From: Bolinopsis microptera
Lineage: Eukaryota > Ctenophora > Tentaculata > Lobata > Bolinopsidae
NCBI RefSeq assembly: GCF_026151205.1
Contig: NC_087082.1
Location: 15,347,365-15,411,364 of the forward strand
DNA: 64,000 bases
Reading direction: 5' to 3'
Shown: piece by piece, positions 35,516 through 49,639 of the stretch
Layout: every line of letters begins with the position of its first letter
Numbering within the stretch: the first letter of the stretch is position 1
Program-made: the position numbers and the translations under genes
Notes under the pieces: model-generated
Databases searched by the model: none
What the model was told of the DNA's origin: nothing
Seen by the model: only the letters and a program-made list of their open reading frames with translations

Positions 35516-38500
35516 GATTGGATGAAATTTTTTCCCACAAACCAATTAGTCAGTTAATTGATGATGGTATGAAAACAAAATGGACAGCTGGAAATCGAAA
35601 TCTCGAAAAATTGGAAAATCATACTGTCCCATACTCTGTCCCATTTTCAGTTTTTGAAGCTGAAATTTCCAGAGCCGAAATTTTACAGTTTTGACCGAAT
35701 TTCTGACCTGCAACCAATTAGTCAGTCAACTGTAAATGGCAAATGACACAATTGAGGTGCTGGAAGTTTGATTTGGGTCGGAGGAAGCTCACAGCAGAAA
35801 TCTTAACAAAACGAAATGTTGTATTTTCAAAACTTTGTCCCATTTTCAGATATAAAAATTTCTGAACACACATTTGACAGAAAGGATGAAATTTTTGCCC
35901 ACAAACCAATTAGTCAGCTAATTGATGATGGTATGAAAACAACATAGACAGCTGGAAATCAAAATCTCGAAAAATTAGAAAATCATACTGTCCCATACTC
36001 TGTCCCATTTTCAGTTTTTGAAGCTGAAATTTCCAGGGCCGAAATTTTACAGTTTTGACCGAATTTCTGACCTGCAACCAATTAGTCAGTCAACTGTGGA
36101 TGGCAAATGACACAATTGAGGTGCTGGAAGTTTGATTTGGGTCGGATGAAGCTCACAGCAGAAATCTTAACAAAACGAAATGTTGTATTTTCAAAACTTT
36201 GTCCCATTTTCAGATATGAAAATTTCTGAACACACATTTGCTAGATTGGATGAAATTTTTGCCCACAAACCAATTAGTCAGTTAATTGATGATGATATGA
36301 AAACAAAATGGACAGCTGGAAATCAAAATCTCGAAAAATTGGACAAATCATACTGTCCCATACTCTGTCCCATTTTCAGTTTTTGAAGCTGAAATTTCCA
36401 GGGCCGAAATTTTACAGTTTTGACCGAATTTCTGACCTGCAACCAATTAGTCAGTCAACTGTGGATGGCAAATGACACAATTGAGGTGCTGGAAGTTTGA
36501 TTTTGGTCGGATGAAGCTCACAGCAGAAATCTTAACAAAACGAAATGTTGTATTTTCAAAACTCTGTCCCATTTTCAGATATGAAAATTTCTGAACACAC
36601 ATTTGCTAGATTGGATGAAATTTTTGCCCACAAACCAATTAGTCAGTTAATTGATGATGGTATGAAAACAACATAGACAGCTGGAAATCAAAATCTCGAA
36701 AAATTAGAAAATCATACTGTCCCATACTCTGTCCCATTTTCAGTTTTTGAAGCTGAAATTTCCAGGGCCGAAATTTTACAGTTTTGACCGAATTTCTGAC
36801 CTGCAACCAATTAGTCAGTCAACTGTGGATGGCAAATGACACAATTGAGGTGCTGGAAGTTTGATTTTGGTCGGATGAAGCTCACAGCAGAAATCTTAAC
36901 AAAACGAAATGTTGTATTTTCAAAACTTTGTCCCATTTTCAGATATGAAAATTTCTGAACACACATTTGACAGATTGGATGAAATTTTTGCCCACAAACC
37001 AATTAGTCAGTTAATTGATGATGGTATGAAAACAACATAGACAGCTGGAAATCAAAATCTCGAAAAATTAGAAAATCATACTGTCCCATACTCTGTCCCA
37101 TTTTCAGTTTTTGAAGCTGAAATTTCCAGGGCCGAAATTTTACAGTTTTGACCGAATTTCTGACTTGCAACCAATTAGTCAGTCAACTGTGGATGGCAAA
37201 TGACACAATTGAGGTGCTGGAAGTTTGATTTGGGTCGGATGAAGCTCACAGCAGAAATCTTAACAAAACGAAATGTTGTATTTTCAAAACTTTGTCCCAT
37301 TTTCAGATATGAAAATTTCTGAACACACATTTGCTAGATTGGATGAAATTTTTGCCCACAAACCAATTAGTCAGTTAATTGATGATGATATGAAAACAAA
37401 ATGGACAGCTGGAAATCGAAATCTCGAAAAATTGGACAAATCATACTGTCCCATACTCTGTCCCATTTTCAGTTTTTGAAGCTGAAATTTCCAGGGCCGA
37501 AATTTTACAGTTTTGACCGAATTTCTGACCTGCAACCAATTAGTCAGTCAACTGTGGATGGCAAATGACACAATTGAGGTGCTGGAAGTTTGATTTTGGT
37601 CGGATGAAGCTCACAGCAGAAATCTTAACAAAACGAAATGTTGTATTTTCAAAACTTTGTCCCATTTTCAGATATGAAAATTTCTGAACACACATTTGCT
37701 AGATTGGATGAAATTTTTGCCCACAAACCAATTAGTCAGTTAATTGATGATGATATGAAAACAAAATGGACAGCTGGAAATCAAAATCTCGAAAAAAATT
37801 GGAAAATCATACTGTCCCATACTCTGTCCCATTTTCAGTTTTTGAAGGTGAAATTTCCAGGGCCGAAATTTTACAGTTTTGACCGAATTTCTGACCTGCA
37901 ACCAATTAGTCAGTCAACTTTGGATGGCAAATGACACAATTGGGGTGCTGGAAATTTGATTTGGGTCGGAGGAAGCTCAGAGCAGAAATCTTAACAAAAC
38001 GAAATGTTGTATTTTCAAAACTTTGTCCCATTTTCAGATATGAAAATTTCTGAACACACATTTGACAGATTGGATGAAATTTTTGCCCACAAACCAACTA
38101 GTCAGTTAACTGATGATGGTATGAACCCAAAATGGACAGCTGGAAATCAAAATCTCGAAAAAATTGGAAAATCATACTGTCCCATACTCTGTCCCATTTT
38201 CAGTTTTTGAAGGTGAAATTTCCAGGGCCGAAATTTTACAGTTTTGACCGAATTTCTGACCTGCAACCAATTAGACAGTCAACTATGGATGGCAAATGAC
38301 ACAATTGGGGTGCTGGAAGTTTGATTTGTGTTGGAGGAAGTTTGCTCCAGAAATCTTAACAAAACGAAATGTTGTATTTTCAAAACTTTGTCCCATTTTC
38401 AGATATGAAAATTTCTGAACACACATTTGACAGATTGGATGAAATTTTTGCCCACAAACCAATTAGTCAGTTAATTGATGATGGTATGAAAACAACATAG

Positions 38501-41500
38501 ACAGCTGGAAATCAAAATCTCGAAAAATTAGAAAATCATACTGTCCCATACTCTGTCCCATTTTCAGTTTTTGAAGCTGAAATTTCCAGGGCCGAAATTT
38601 TACAGTTTTGACCGAATTTCTGACCTGCAACCAATTAGTCAGTCAACTGTGGATGGCAAATGACACAATTGAGGTGCTGGAAGTTTGATTTTGGTCGGAT
38701 GAAGCTCACAGCAGAAATCTTAACAAAACGAAATGTTGTATTTTCAAAACTTTGTCCCATTTTCAGATATGAAAATTTCTGAACACATATTTAACAGATT
38801 GGATGAAATTTTTACCCACAAACCAATTAGTCAGTTAATTGATGATGATATGAACCCAAAATGGACAGCAAGAAGTCAAAATATCGAAAAAAATTGGAAA
38901 ATCATACTGTCCCATACTCTGTCCCATTTTCAGTTTTTGAAGGTGAAATTTCCAGGGCCGAAATTTTACAGTTTTGACCGAATTTCTGACCTGCAACCAA
39001 TTAGTCAGTCAACTATGGATGGCAAATGACACAATTGGGGTGCTGGAAGTTTGATTTGTGTTGGAGGAAGTTGCTCAGCAGAAATCTTAACAAAACAAAA
39101 TGTTGTATTTTCAAAACTTTGTCCCATTTTCAGATATGAAAATTTCTGAACACATATTTAACAGATTGGATGAAATTTTTACCCACAAACCAATTAGTCA
39201 GTTAATTGATGATGATAAGAACCCAAAATGGACAGCAAGAAGTCAAAATATCGAAAAAAATTGGAAAATCATACTGTCCCATACTCTGTCCCATTTTCAG
39301 TTTTTGAAGGTGAAATTTCCAGGGCCGAAATTTTACAGTTTTGACCGAATTTCTGACCTGCAACCAATTAGTCAGTCAACTATGGATGGCAAATGACACA
39401 ATTGGGGTGCTGGAAGTTTGATTTGTGTTGGAAGAAGTTTGCTCCAGAAATCTTAACAAAACGAAATGTTGTATTTTCAAAACTTTGTCCCATTTTCAGA
39501 TATGAAAATTTCTGAACACACATTTGACAGATTGGATGAAATTTTTGCCCACAAACCAATTAGTCAGTTAATTAATGATGGTATGTAACCAAAATGGACA
39601 GCTGGAAGTCAAAATTTCGGAAAAAAATTGGGAAATCATACTGTCCCATACTCTGTCCCATTTTCAGTATTTGAAGGTAAAATTTCCAGGGCCGAAATTT
39701 TACAGTTTTGACCGAATTTCTGACCTGCAACCAATAAGTCAGTCAACTATGGATGGAAAATGACACGATTGGAGTGCTGGAAGTTTGATTTGGGTCGGAG
39801 GAAGCTCACAACAGAAATCGTAACAAAACGAAATGTTGTATTTTCAAAACTTTGTCCCATTTTCAGATATGAAAATTTCTGAACACATATTTAACAGATT
39901 GGATGAAATTTTTACCCACAAACCAATTAGTCAGTTAATTGATGATGATATGAACCCAAAATGGACAGCAAGAAGTCAAAATATCGAAAAAAATTGGAAA
40001 ATCATACTGTCCCATACTCTGTCCCATTTTCAGTTTTTGAAGGTGAAATTTCCAGGGCCGAAATTTTACAGTTTTGACCGAATTTCTGACCTGCAACCAA
40101 TTAGTCAGTCAACTATGGATGGCAAATGACACAATTGGGGTGCTGGAAGTTTGATTTGTGTTGGAGGAAGTTTGCTCCAGAAATCTTAACAAAACGAAAT
40201 GTTGTATTTTCAAAACTTTGTCCCATTTTCAGATATGAAAATTTCTGAACACATATTTAACAGATTGGATGAAATTTTTACCCACAAACCAATTAGTCAG
40301 TTAATTGATGATGATAAGAACCCAAAATGGACAGCAAGAAGTCAAAATATCGAAAAAAATTGGAAAATCATACTGTCCCATACTCTGTCCCATTTTCAGT
40401 TTTTGAAGGTGAAATTTCCAGGGCCGAAATTTTACAGTTTTGACCGAATTTCTGACCTGCAACCAATTAGTCAGTCAACTATGGATGGCAAATGACACAA
40501 TTGGGGTGCTGGAAGTTTGATTTGTGTTGGAAGAAGTTTGCTCCAGAAATCTTAACAAAACGAAATGTTGTATTTTCAAAACTTTGTCCCATTTTCAGAT
40601 ATGAAAATTTCTGAACACACATTTGACAGATTGGATGAAATTTTTGCCCACAAACCAATTAGTCAGTTATTTAATGATGGTATGTAACCAAAATGGACAG
40701 CTGGAAGTCAAAATTTCGGAAAAAAATTGGGAAATCATACTGTCCCATACTCTGTCCCATTTTCAGTATTTGAAGGTAAAATTTCCAGGGCCGAAATTTT
40801 ACAGTTTTGACCGAATTTCTGACCTGCAACCAATAAGTCAGTCAACTATGGATGGAAAATGACACGATTGGAGTGCTGGAAGTTTGATTTGGGTCGGAGG
40901 AAGCTCACAGCAGAAATCGTAACAAAACGAAATGTTGTATTTTCAAAACTTTGTCCCATTTTCAGATATGAAAATTTCTGAACACATATTTGACAGATTG
41001 GATGAAAATTTTACCCACAAACCATTTAATCAGTTAATTGATGATGATATGAACCCAAAATGGACAGCAAGAAGTCAAAATCTCGAAAAAAATTGGAAAA
41101 TCATACTGTCCCATACTCTGTCCCATTTTCAGTTTTTGAAGGTGAAATTTCCAGGGCCGAAATTTTACAGTTTTGACCGAATATCTGACCTGCAACCAAT
41201 TAGTCAGTCAACTATGGATGGCAAATGACTCAATTGGGGTGCTGGAAGTTTGATTTGGGTCGGAGGAAGCTCACAGCAGAAATCTTAATAAAACGAAATG
41301 TTGTATTTTCAAAACTCTGTCCCATTTTCAGATATGAAAATTTCTGAACACACATTTGACAGATTGGATGAAATTTTTGCCCACAAACCAATTAGTCAGT
41401 TAATTAATGATGATATGAACCCAAAATGGACAGCTGGAAGTCAAAATCTCGAAAAAAATTGGAAAATCATACTGTCCCATACTCTGTCCCATTTTCAGTT

Positions 41501-44500
41501 TTTGAAGGTGAAATTTCCAGGGCCGAAATTTTACAGTTTTGACCGAATTTCTGACCTGCAACCAATTAGTCAGTCAACTATGGATGGAAAATGACACGAT
41601 TGGAGTGCTGGAAGTTTGATTTGGGTCGGAGGAAGCTCACAGCAGAAATCGTAACAAAACGAAATGTTGTATTTTCAAAACTTTGTCCCATTTTCAGATA
41701 TGAAAATTTCTGAACACATATTTAACAGATTGGATGAAATTTTTACCCACAAACCAATTAGTCAGTTAATTGATGATGATATGAAAACAAAATGGACAGC
41801 TGGAAATCAAAATCTCGAAAAAAATTGGAAAATCATACTGTCCCATACTCTGTCCCATTTTCAGTTTTTGAAGGTGAAATTTCCAGGGCCGAAATTTTAC
41901 AGTTTTGACCGAATTTCTGACCTGCAACCAATTAGTCAGTCAACTTTGGATGGCAAATGACACAATTGGGGTGCTGGAAATTTGATTTGGGTCGGAGGAA
42001 GCTCAGAGCAGAAATCTTAACAAAACGAAATGTTGTATTTTCAAAACTCTGTCCCATTTTCAGATATGAAAATTTCTAAACACACATTTGACAGATTGGA
42101 TGAAATTTTTGCCCACAAACCAACTAGTCAGTTAACTGATGATGGTATGAACCCAAAATGGACAGCTGGAAATCAAAATCTCGAAAAAAATTGGAAAATC
42201 ATACTGTCCCATACTCTGTCCCATTTTCAGTTTTTGAAGGTGAAATTTCCAGGGCCGAAATTTTACAGTTTTGACCGAATTTCTGACCTGCAACCAATTA
42301 GACAGTCAACTATGGATGGCAAATGACACAATTGGGGTGCTGGAAGTTTGATTTGTGTTGGAGGAAGTTTGCTCCAGAAATCTTAACAAAACGAAATGTT
42401 GTATTTTCAAAACTTTGTCCCATTTTCAGATATGAAAATTTCTGAACACACATTTGACAGATTGGATGAAATTTTTGCCAACAAACCAATTAGTCAGTTA
42501 ATTAATGATGGTATGTAACCAAAATGGACAGCTAGAAGTCAAAATTTCGGAAAAAAATTGGAAAATCATACTGTCCCATACTCTGTCCCATTTTCAGTAT
42601 TTGAAGGTAAAATTTCCAGGGCCGAAATTTTACAGTTTTGACCGAATTTCTGACCTGCAACCAATAAGTCAGTCAACTATGGATGGAAAATGACACGATT
42701 GGAGTGCTGGAAGTTTGATTTGGGTCGGAGGAAGCTCACAACAGAAATCGTAACAAAACGAAATGTTGTATTTTCAAAACTTTGTCCCATTTTCAGATAT
42801 AAAAATTTCTGAACACATATTTAACAGATTGGATGAAATTTTTACCCACAAACCAATTAGTCAGTTAATTGATGATGATATGAACCCAAAATGGACAGCA
42901 AGAAGTCAAAATATCGAAAAAAATTGGAAAATCATACTGTCCCATACTCTGTCCCATTTTCAGTTTTTGAAGGTGAAATTTCCAGGGCCGAAATTTTACA
43001 GTTTTGACCGAATTTCTGACCTGCAACCAATTAGTCAGTCAACTATGGATGGCAAATGACTCAATTGGGGTGCTGGAAGTTTGATTTGTGTTGGAGGAAG
43101 TTTGCTCTAGAAATCTTAACAAAACGAAACGTTGTATTTTCAAAACTTTGTCCCATTTTCAGATATGAAAATTTCTGAACACATATTTAACAGATTGGAT
43201 GAAATTTTTACCCACAAACCAATTAGTCAGTTAATTGATGATGATAAGAACCCAAAATGGACAGCAAGAAGTCAAAATATCGAAAAAAATTGGAAAATCA
43301 TACTGTCCCATACTCTGTCCCATTTTCAGTTTTTGAAGGTGAAATTTCCAGGGCCGAAATTTTACAGTTTTGACCGAATTTCTGACCTGCAACCAATTAG
43401 TCAGTCAACTATGGATGGCAAATGACACAATTGGGGTGCTGGAAGTTTGATTTGTGTTGGAAGAAGTTTGCTCCAGAAATCTTAACAAAACGAAATGTTG
43501 TATTTTCAAAACTTTGTCCCATTTTCAGATATGAAAATTTCTGAACACACATTTGACAGATTGGATGAAATTTTTGCCCACAAACCAATTAGTCAGTTAA
43601 TTAATGATGGTATGTAACCAAAATGGACAGCTGGAAGTCAAAATTTCGGAAAAAAATTGGGAAATCATACTGTCCCATACTCTGTCCCATTTTCAGTATT
43701 TGAAGGTAAAATTTCCAGGGCCGAAATTTTACAGTTTTGACCGAATTTCTGACCTGCAACCAATAAGTCAGTCAACTATGGATGGAAAATGACACGATTG
43801 GAGTGCTGGAAGTTTGATTTGGGTCGGAGGAAGCTCACAACAGAAATCGTAACAAAACGAAATGTTGTATTTTCAAAACTTTGTCCCATTTTCAGATATG
43901 AAAATTTCTGAACACATATTTAACAGATTGGATGAAATTTTTACCCACAAACCAATTAGTCAGTTAATTGATGATGATATGAACCCAAAATGGACAGCAA
44001 GAAGTCAAAATATCGAAAAAAATTGGAAAATCATACTGTCCCATACTCTGTCCCATTTTCAGTTTTTGAAGGTGAAATTTCCAGGGCCGAAATTTTACAG
44101 TTTTGACCGAATTTCTGACCTGCAACCAATTAGTCAGTCAACTATGGATGGCAAATGACACAATTGGGGTGCTGGAAGTTTGATTTGTGTTGGAGGAAGT
44201 TTGCTCCAGAAATCTTAACAAAACGAAATGTTGTATTTTCAAAACTTTGTCCCATTTTCAGATATGAAAATTTCTGAACACACATTTGACAGATTGGATG
44301 AAATTTTTGCCCACAAACCAATTAGTCAGTTAATTAATGATGGTATGTAACCAAAATGGACAGCTGGAAGTCAAAATTTCGGAAAAAAATTGGAAAATCA
44401 TACTGTCCCATACTCTGTCCCATTTTCAGTATTTGAAGGTAAAATTTCCAGGGCCGAAATTTTACAGTTTTGACCGAATTTCTGACCTGCAACCAATTAG

Positions 44501-45368
44501 TCAGTCAACTATGGATGGAAAATGACACGATTGGAGTGCTGGAAGTTTGATTTGGGTCGGAGGAAGCTCACAACAGAAATCGTAACAAAACGAAATGTTG
44601 TATTTTCAAAACTTTGTCCCATTTTCAGATATGAAAATTTCTGAACACATATTTAACAGATTGGATGAAATTTTTACCCACAAACCAATTAGTCAGTTAA
44701 TTGATGATGATATGAACCCAAAATGGACAGAAAGAAGTCAAAATATCGAAAAAAATTGGAAAATCATACTGTCCCATACTCTGTCCCATTTTCAGTTTTT
44801 GAAGGTGAAATTTCCAGGGCCGAAATTTTACAGTTTTGACCGAATTTCTGACCTGCAACCAATTAGTCAGTCAACTATGGATGGCAAATGACACAATTGG
44901 GGTGCTGGAAGTTTGATTTGTGTTGGAGGAAGTTTGCTCCAGAAATCTTAACAAAACGAAATGTTGTATTTTCAAAACTTTGTCCCATTTTCAGATATGA
45001 AAATTTCTGAACACACATTTGACAGATTGGATGAAATTTTTGCCCACGAACCAATTAGTCAGTTAATTAATGATGGTATGTAACCAAAATGGACAGCTGG
45101 AAGTCAAAATTTCGGAAAAAAATTGGAAAATCATACTGTCCCATACTCTGTCCCATTTTCAGTATTTGAAGGTAAAATTTCCAGGGCCGAAATTTTACAG
45201 TTTTGACCGAATTTCTGACCTGCAACTAATTAGTCAGTCAACTATGGATGGAAAATGACACGATTAGAGTGCTGGAAGTTTGATTTGGGTCGGAGGAAGC
45301 TCATAACAGAAATCGTAACAAAACGAAATGTTGTATTTTCAAAACTCTGTCCCGTATCAGATATGAAA

Positions 45369-45575
45369 AATCTTTGTTTTAATGTCACAGGAGGACTAGA
45401 TCAGATTGTAAATTGTTTAAATGCTTACCTTTCCGTTTTGACTGTTTAAAGATTATTCGCATTTAACAAGTTTGTTCTCAATAAATGAATATTGAATAGT
45501 AGTTATTAGATTTTAATAATTCAGTGTCAAGGGGTTAATGTTATTCAGTGTCAAGGGGTTACTGTTATTACGCAG
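45369..45575. other. Short spacer after the satellite
   Basis: Contains a two-copy 25-bp direct repeat (core attcagtgtcaaggggtta, about 45519-45568). It would be the 3' flank of paralogue A. Confidence 0.6.
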
Positions 45576-48500
45576 TCATATGATCTGGTAACACGAACAA
45601 CTGTTTGCCGAACAGGGGTCGGGCTCTTGTGTTTTACAGTACCTGACACTACTGCCACAAGCAGTGGAGGGATGATATCTCTTCACTGCTTCTGCTAGCT
45701 GGTTAGTTGAAATAATACTGGTAATCGTCTCACCGATTTCCAGATAATTTATTAAACTAATAAATAATTATTTATTTAGTCTTTATATATCCTCAAATAA
45801 CTGGCACATATTGTGTAGTCACCTAGATACAAATTACAAACATGGTGACCAGTATTTGAGGGTTATATGACCGTCTGATATTATAATAGGTGGAAAAATC
45901 AATTCACTTTTTACTTATATGTTTTACCTTAGTAAAGGATAGACAAATTAGGAATACTTACTGAAGCACTTTTGAAACCCGTAACCAGACTTATGGCCCT
46001 TTGGACACTTATCGCAAATATTGTTGTTTGAGTCATGATATGTCTTTGGTGGACAGATCTTACAGAATTCTACCTTTGTGATGAGTTTGTTATTTTCATC
46101 TTCCGGTTCTGTACACTTAACATTTCCAACTTTACACTAGAAGGGGGTAACAGTCAATTATTCATTAAAATGTTTAATATATCTGAGTAAAAACGGCGGA
46201 TATTAAAGTGACGCAATTTCGATCCTCTGCAGAGTGCAATTATTTATTGACATGATTATCATGATTGCTCTGATTTTAAAGATATCAAGTAAACTCAAGA
46301 TACAGGAGGTGACGTACCTTCCATTTGGTACATCTTGCTGCTTCTGTCTTTTTATAACCTGTTTTACACTTGTAACTGATGTCAACAGTTTCTCCGTCAG
46401 ACCACACATCTAGGGTAATTTAATTTGTTATGAACAGCAGTGATTGTTTTATTTGTATTTATTGTGTATTTTCATTAAAGAAGAAAACTGAACTGACATA
46501 ATCTTTTTTCGAAGTTCTATTCTTACCTTTAGTAACATAAACCTCTAAGTCTTGTGGCAATTGTTTTCTTACTTTGCAACCTGAACGGACACATATTAAA
46601 TATTAATTTAATAGAACTGTTCGTCATTTCTATTTATCGGGTGGTTTTGTTATCATGATAAGGCTTTTCTACTTGACTAGTGCAACTGAAGAAGTGGAAA
46701 ATAATCAAATAGTTGTTGAGATTTGCTAATCAGCTGTTGTAGTTGTGTTTTCTGTGATAACTCACTATTTTCATCAAAACATTCAAATGACATATCGTTG
46801 AATTCCATATAACCACTTGCACCACAAGTTGCAGTAGTTCTAGTAGTTGTGTCAGAAGATGTGATGTAACCAGTAGCACAGGTGACCATCACAGTGTCTC
46901 CTTCTTTCATAGTGTGACCAGTGTTTTCAAAATTGAATTGAGGGTACTGGTCCGTTTGACATGCTGAAATTGATAAGTTAGCTAGAGATTTAAGTTACAG
47001 TTGCAAATAATGTTTTGACTGCTACGTTTTCTTTCTGGCTCATGATTCGATAGTTCCGTCTGCAGAGAATATTAAAAACTAAAAACTCTCTTAATTGTAA
47101 GAGGAAACATCAAATCTTTCCATCATGCGGTTCCTGTTAAATGTGATATTACCAATTTAGCCGTTTCAGCGATTAAGGCTATAGCTGTAAACATTTCATT
47201 CAGTTGACTCATCGTGAAAACTTGTTCCATCCTTTTTTGTAGCGTAATTACCACTAACTTTCTAAGTTTAATTATAATTCCAAGATCTTAATATAAATTA
47301 ATTCATTACCTTCGAAAGAGCAAGGCAGCACTTCCAACAAGTTGGTGCTCTCACTGTCGACAAATGAAGCACCGTTACAGTTGAACTCTGTTCCTGCTTC
47401 CTCAATTAGATCATCAAGACAGCTCACCAGGACGCTATCACCATCATTAACAGGTCCGGTGATAATCACCTCTACTCCAGGTTTCTTGAAGATGTGGCCA
47501 GGGTATTTGTTGGTGTTGCATTTATCTGAAATTGTGTTGTGAAATAATCGCTTATGCTGCGGTTTATAGGAGTCAATTTTGTAAAATGAATAAAGTCGCA
47601 TTTTCCTCTGTTTTGGAGCTTCCAGGACTGAATTTCAATTTTGAATTATATTACGTTTCGGAAATTGACAACGTTAATCTTAAATTAGATTCCAGAAATT
47701 ATTGATCTCACCGTCGGACACGATCTTGTACACCTGGTTTGCATAGCCTCCACCTTCACCATCAGCTCCACAAGCATTAGACACTCCATATTTTTTGTAG
47801 GTCTCTTCCGCATCTGTTGCACTTGCACACCAACCTCCAGCCTGTAGAGCAAATACTTTGTATCCAAAGGACAAGGCTGCCTTGAGGCACTTTTCATACG
47901 GATCAGTTCTTGATCCGTAAGAATCTTGGAGTAGAGAGTGTTTCTTTTCAATTGGCTGTATAGCTCTATCTGCTGTATCTTTCCAGCAACCAAGATTCTC
48001 TATGACAGTCTCTGGGTGTTCTGAAAAAAAAACTTTATTAGGAACGATTATATGTTCACTTTTTTTAATCCAATGCAATATCTATAACTTAATAATTGGG
48101 GTTTTCCTAAAAATACAACGACCAGAGCAGATTCTGATGTTAGGGTTCGGGCGCGAGGTCACCGGGTCCGAAAGTTGCAGTAACCCGAGGGCCGCAGTCA
48201 ATGTGCACACTGTATCTCGACATACACTGTAAATCGTCACGCATGTTATATTGCCATGTAATAGAATGCCTTACAGTTTATTGGACGATAAGATACGATC
48301 AGTAATGTCAGAGCTTAAAAACAGTATAATTTTTGGGTGTGTTACTGCTTCATCCTAGATTTTTATTTCTGTATTAAGTAATATAAAAGGTTCATTTATA
48401 TGTTAGTGTTACGGATCATCCGATCATCATCTTATTTTTTAAATTATGATCTGACATAACAGTATTATTAAAAGATTTTAATTCCAACTCTATATAAAAT

Positions 48501-48612
48501 TTGTAAGTACGAGAGTAGATTTTTTATTCGACTTACGTGATGGTGGCATACTAGATGTTGATACAACGCTCATCAGCAGTAGAAATACACCAAATATATG
48601 GTTTCTTGTCAT
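45576..48612 (-). CDS. Secreted GCW/CCP/ephrin-receptor-like protein (paralogue A, 411 residues)
   Basis: Exons, in coding order: 48612-48537 (signal peptide MTRNHIFGVFLLLMSVVSTS), 48020-47712, 47525-47310, 46963-46766, 46580-46527, 46409-46318, 46136-45962, 45691-45576. They join to 1236 nt ending in TGA. Exon 2 encodes a cysteine-rich domain (GCWKDTADRAI, FGYKVFALQAGGWC) of a PAN/WSC-like kind. Exons 3 and 4 encode CCP (sushi)-like modules (VMVTCATGYITSS), and exons 5-6 another CCP (YKCKTGYKKTEAARC). Exon 7 encodes a GCC2/GCC3 (ephrin-receptor-like) module (FCKICPPKTYHDSNN, CDKCPKGHKSGYG). No transmembrane segment is seen, so it is probably secreted. All introns but one are phase 1. The last exon (45691-45576, with a short cysteine-rich tail) rests on a modest acceptor and is the least certain part. 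No specific orthologue is recognised. Confidence 0.82.
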
Positions 48613-48804
48613 CTCTAAAATTATTAAACTTAAGTAATTAAATCAAAAAAGCCGCATGTTTCAACTGAAAACCGAAATATTTTCAACATTATTGTGTAGC
48701 TAATGATTTAAATACAGCTATGTAAGTGTAACGGAACAGAAATATTACGTCCATTGGAGTATTGAGATGAAGGGGGGGGGGGGGGGGGGGGGAAGCCAAG
48801 GGGT

Positions 48805-48882
48805 ATTTTGGGGTATTAAGGGGAATGCCTTAATGGATTTTGGAAATCCCCCGTATTAAAGTCCCCCATAATACCCCAAAAT
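48805..48882. other. 19-bp inverted repeat (hairpin) beside a G run
   Basis: attttggggtattaagggg at 48805-48823 faces ccccataataccccaaaat at 48864-48882 (one mismatch). A run of about 20 G lies just to the left. Could be a small MITE; no target duplication was recognised. Confidence 0.55.
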
Positions 48883-49580
48883 TATTCTTAATATTCATTG
48901 TGGGCAACAGTTTGTGTTTTCACAAACCAGTTTCAGTCCATTGTTCAATGCATGTTTTAGAATGTGTTTTTTTAAACACATTTTTTAGACTCAACAGCCA
49001 AATTTCGGAACTGTTGCTCTGCTCATGCTTATGACTTATAGTTATTAAATTACTATATTCCCCTTTATACTCATGGATCTGGTGACATTCCCGTCTTAAC
49101 CATTTTGGCCCCGAGGCCGGGTTTGAGACTTGGAATACGTCAAGGAACCGATCGGAAACAAATTTGGCTTGGGTAGAAATTTTAATTAAGGAGTATGTTG
49201 CAGTTTTGCGCAATCGACCACGCTTTTTTTGGTGCTTAAAAAACTTTGGCCTCTGATTAGACTTGTACATAAAGATTTCAAAGTCTTATGACATTAGGAC
49301 ATTAGTTATGAGGCTGCACCTATTTGCGCTCTGGTGATAATACTATAATAGCAATTACAGATACAAGATATCTCGGCTTCTGAAGAGCTAAATGCTCAAC
49401 TTGGACATTTAGATTTTGTAAATGATCACATTGAGTTAGGTAGAGCATAATTTCATAGTTCTCAGTCATTAGTCATGAGAGTTAAGAGCTTAAATTGGAC
49501 AGTAAAATGATCATACTGAGTGGGGTAAAGCCTAGTTTCAAAGTCAACGTCCTCAGCTCAAGTTTAAAGCTGCCGAGTTA

Positions 49581-49639
49581 ATAGACCAAAAGCTTGCAAA
49601 TAGACCAAAAGCTTGCAAATAGACCAAAAGCTTGCAAAT
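49581..49639. repeat. 19-bp tandem repeat, three copies
   Basis: Three copies of atagaccaaaagcttgcaa in a row. Confidence 0.95.

Larger units (their letters stand above)
30150..45368 (+). repeat. 366-bp satellite array, about 32 units
   Basis: Head-to-tail units of 366-367 bp (for example starts at 38733, 39100, 39833, 40199, 40932, 41298, 41664, 42030 in the frame of ATGTTGTATTTTCAAAAC). Each unit is itself an old dimer: tgtcccattttcag and aaccaattagtcagt occur twice, about 170-175 and 192-198 bp apart. From 38733 a three-unit higher-order repeat of about 1.1 kb is visible, becoming a two-unit repeat (about 733 bp) from 43862. Many units keep a 98-codon frame beginning MLYFQN. Two retroelement insertions interrupt the array at 31027 and 33251. 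Confidence 0.97.

Noticed and set aside
48120-48230. Possible tRNA-derived SINE (GC-rich patch with gtcaccgggtccgaaag)
   Set aside because: No complete box A and box B with tRNA spacing and no cloverleaf could be traced.
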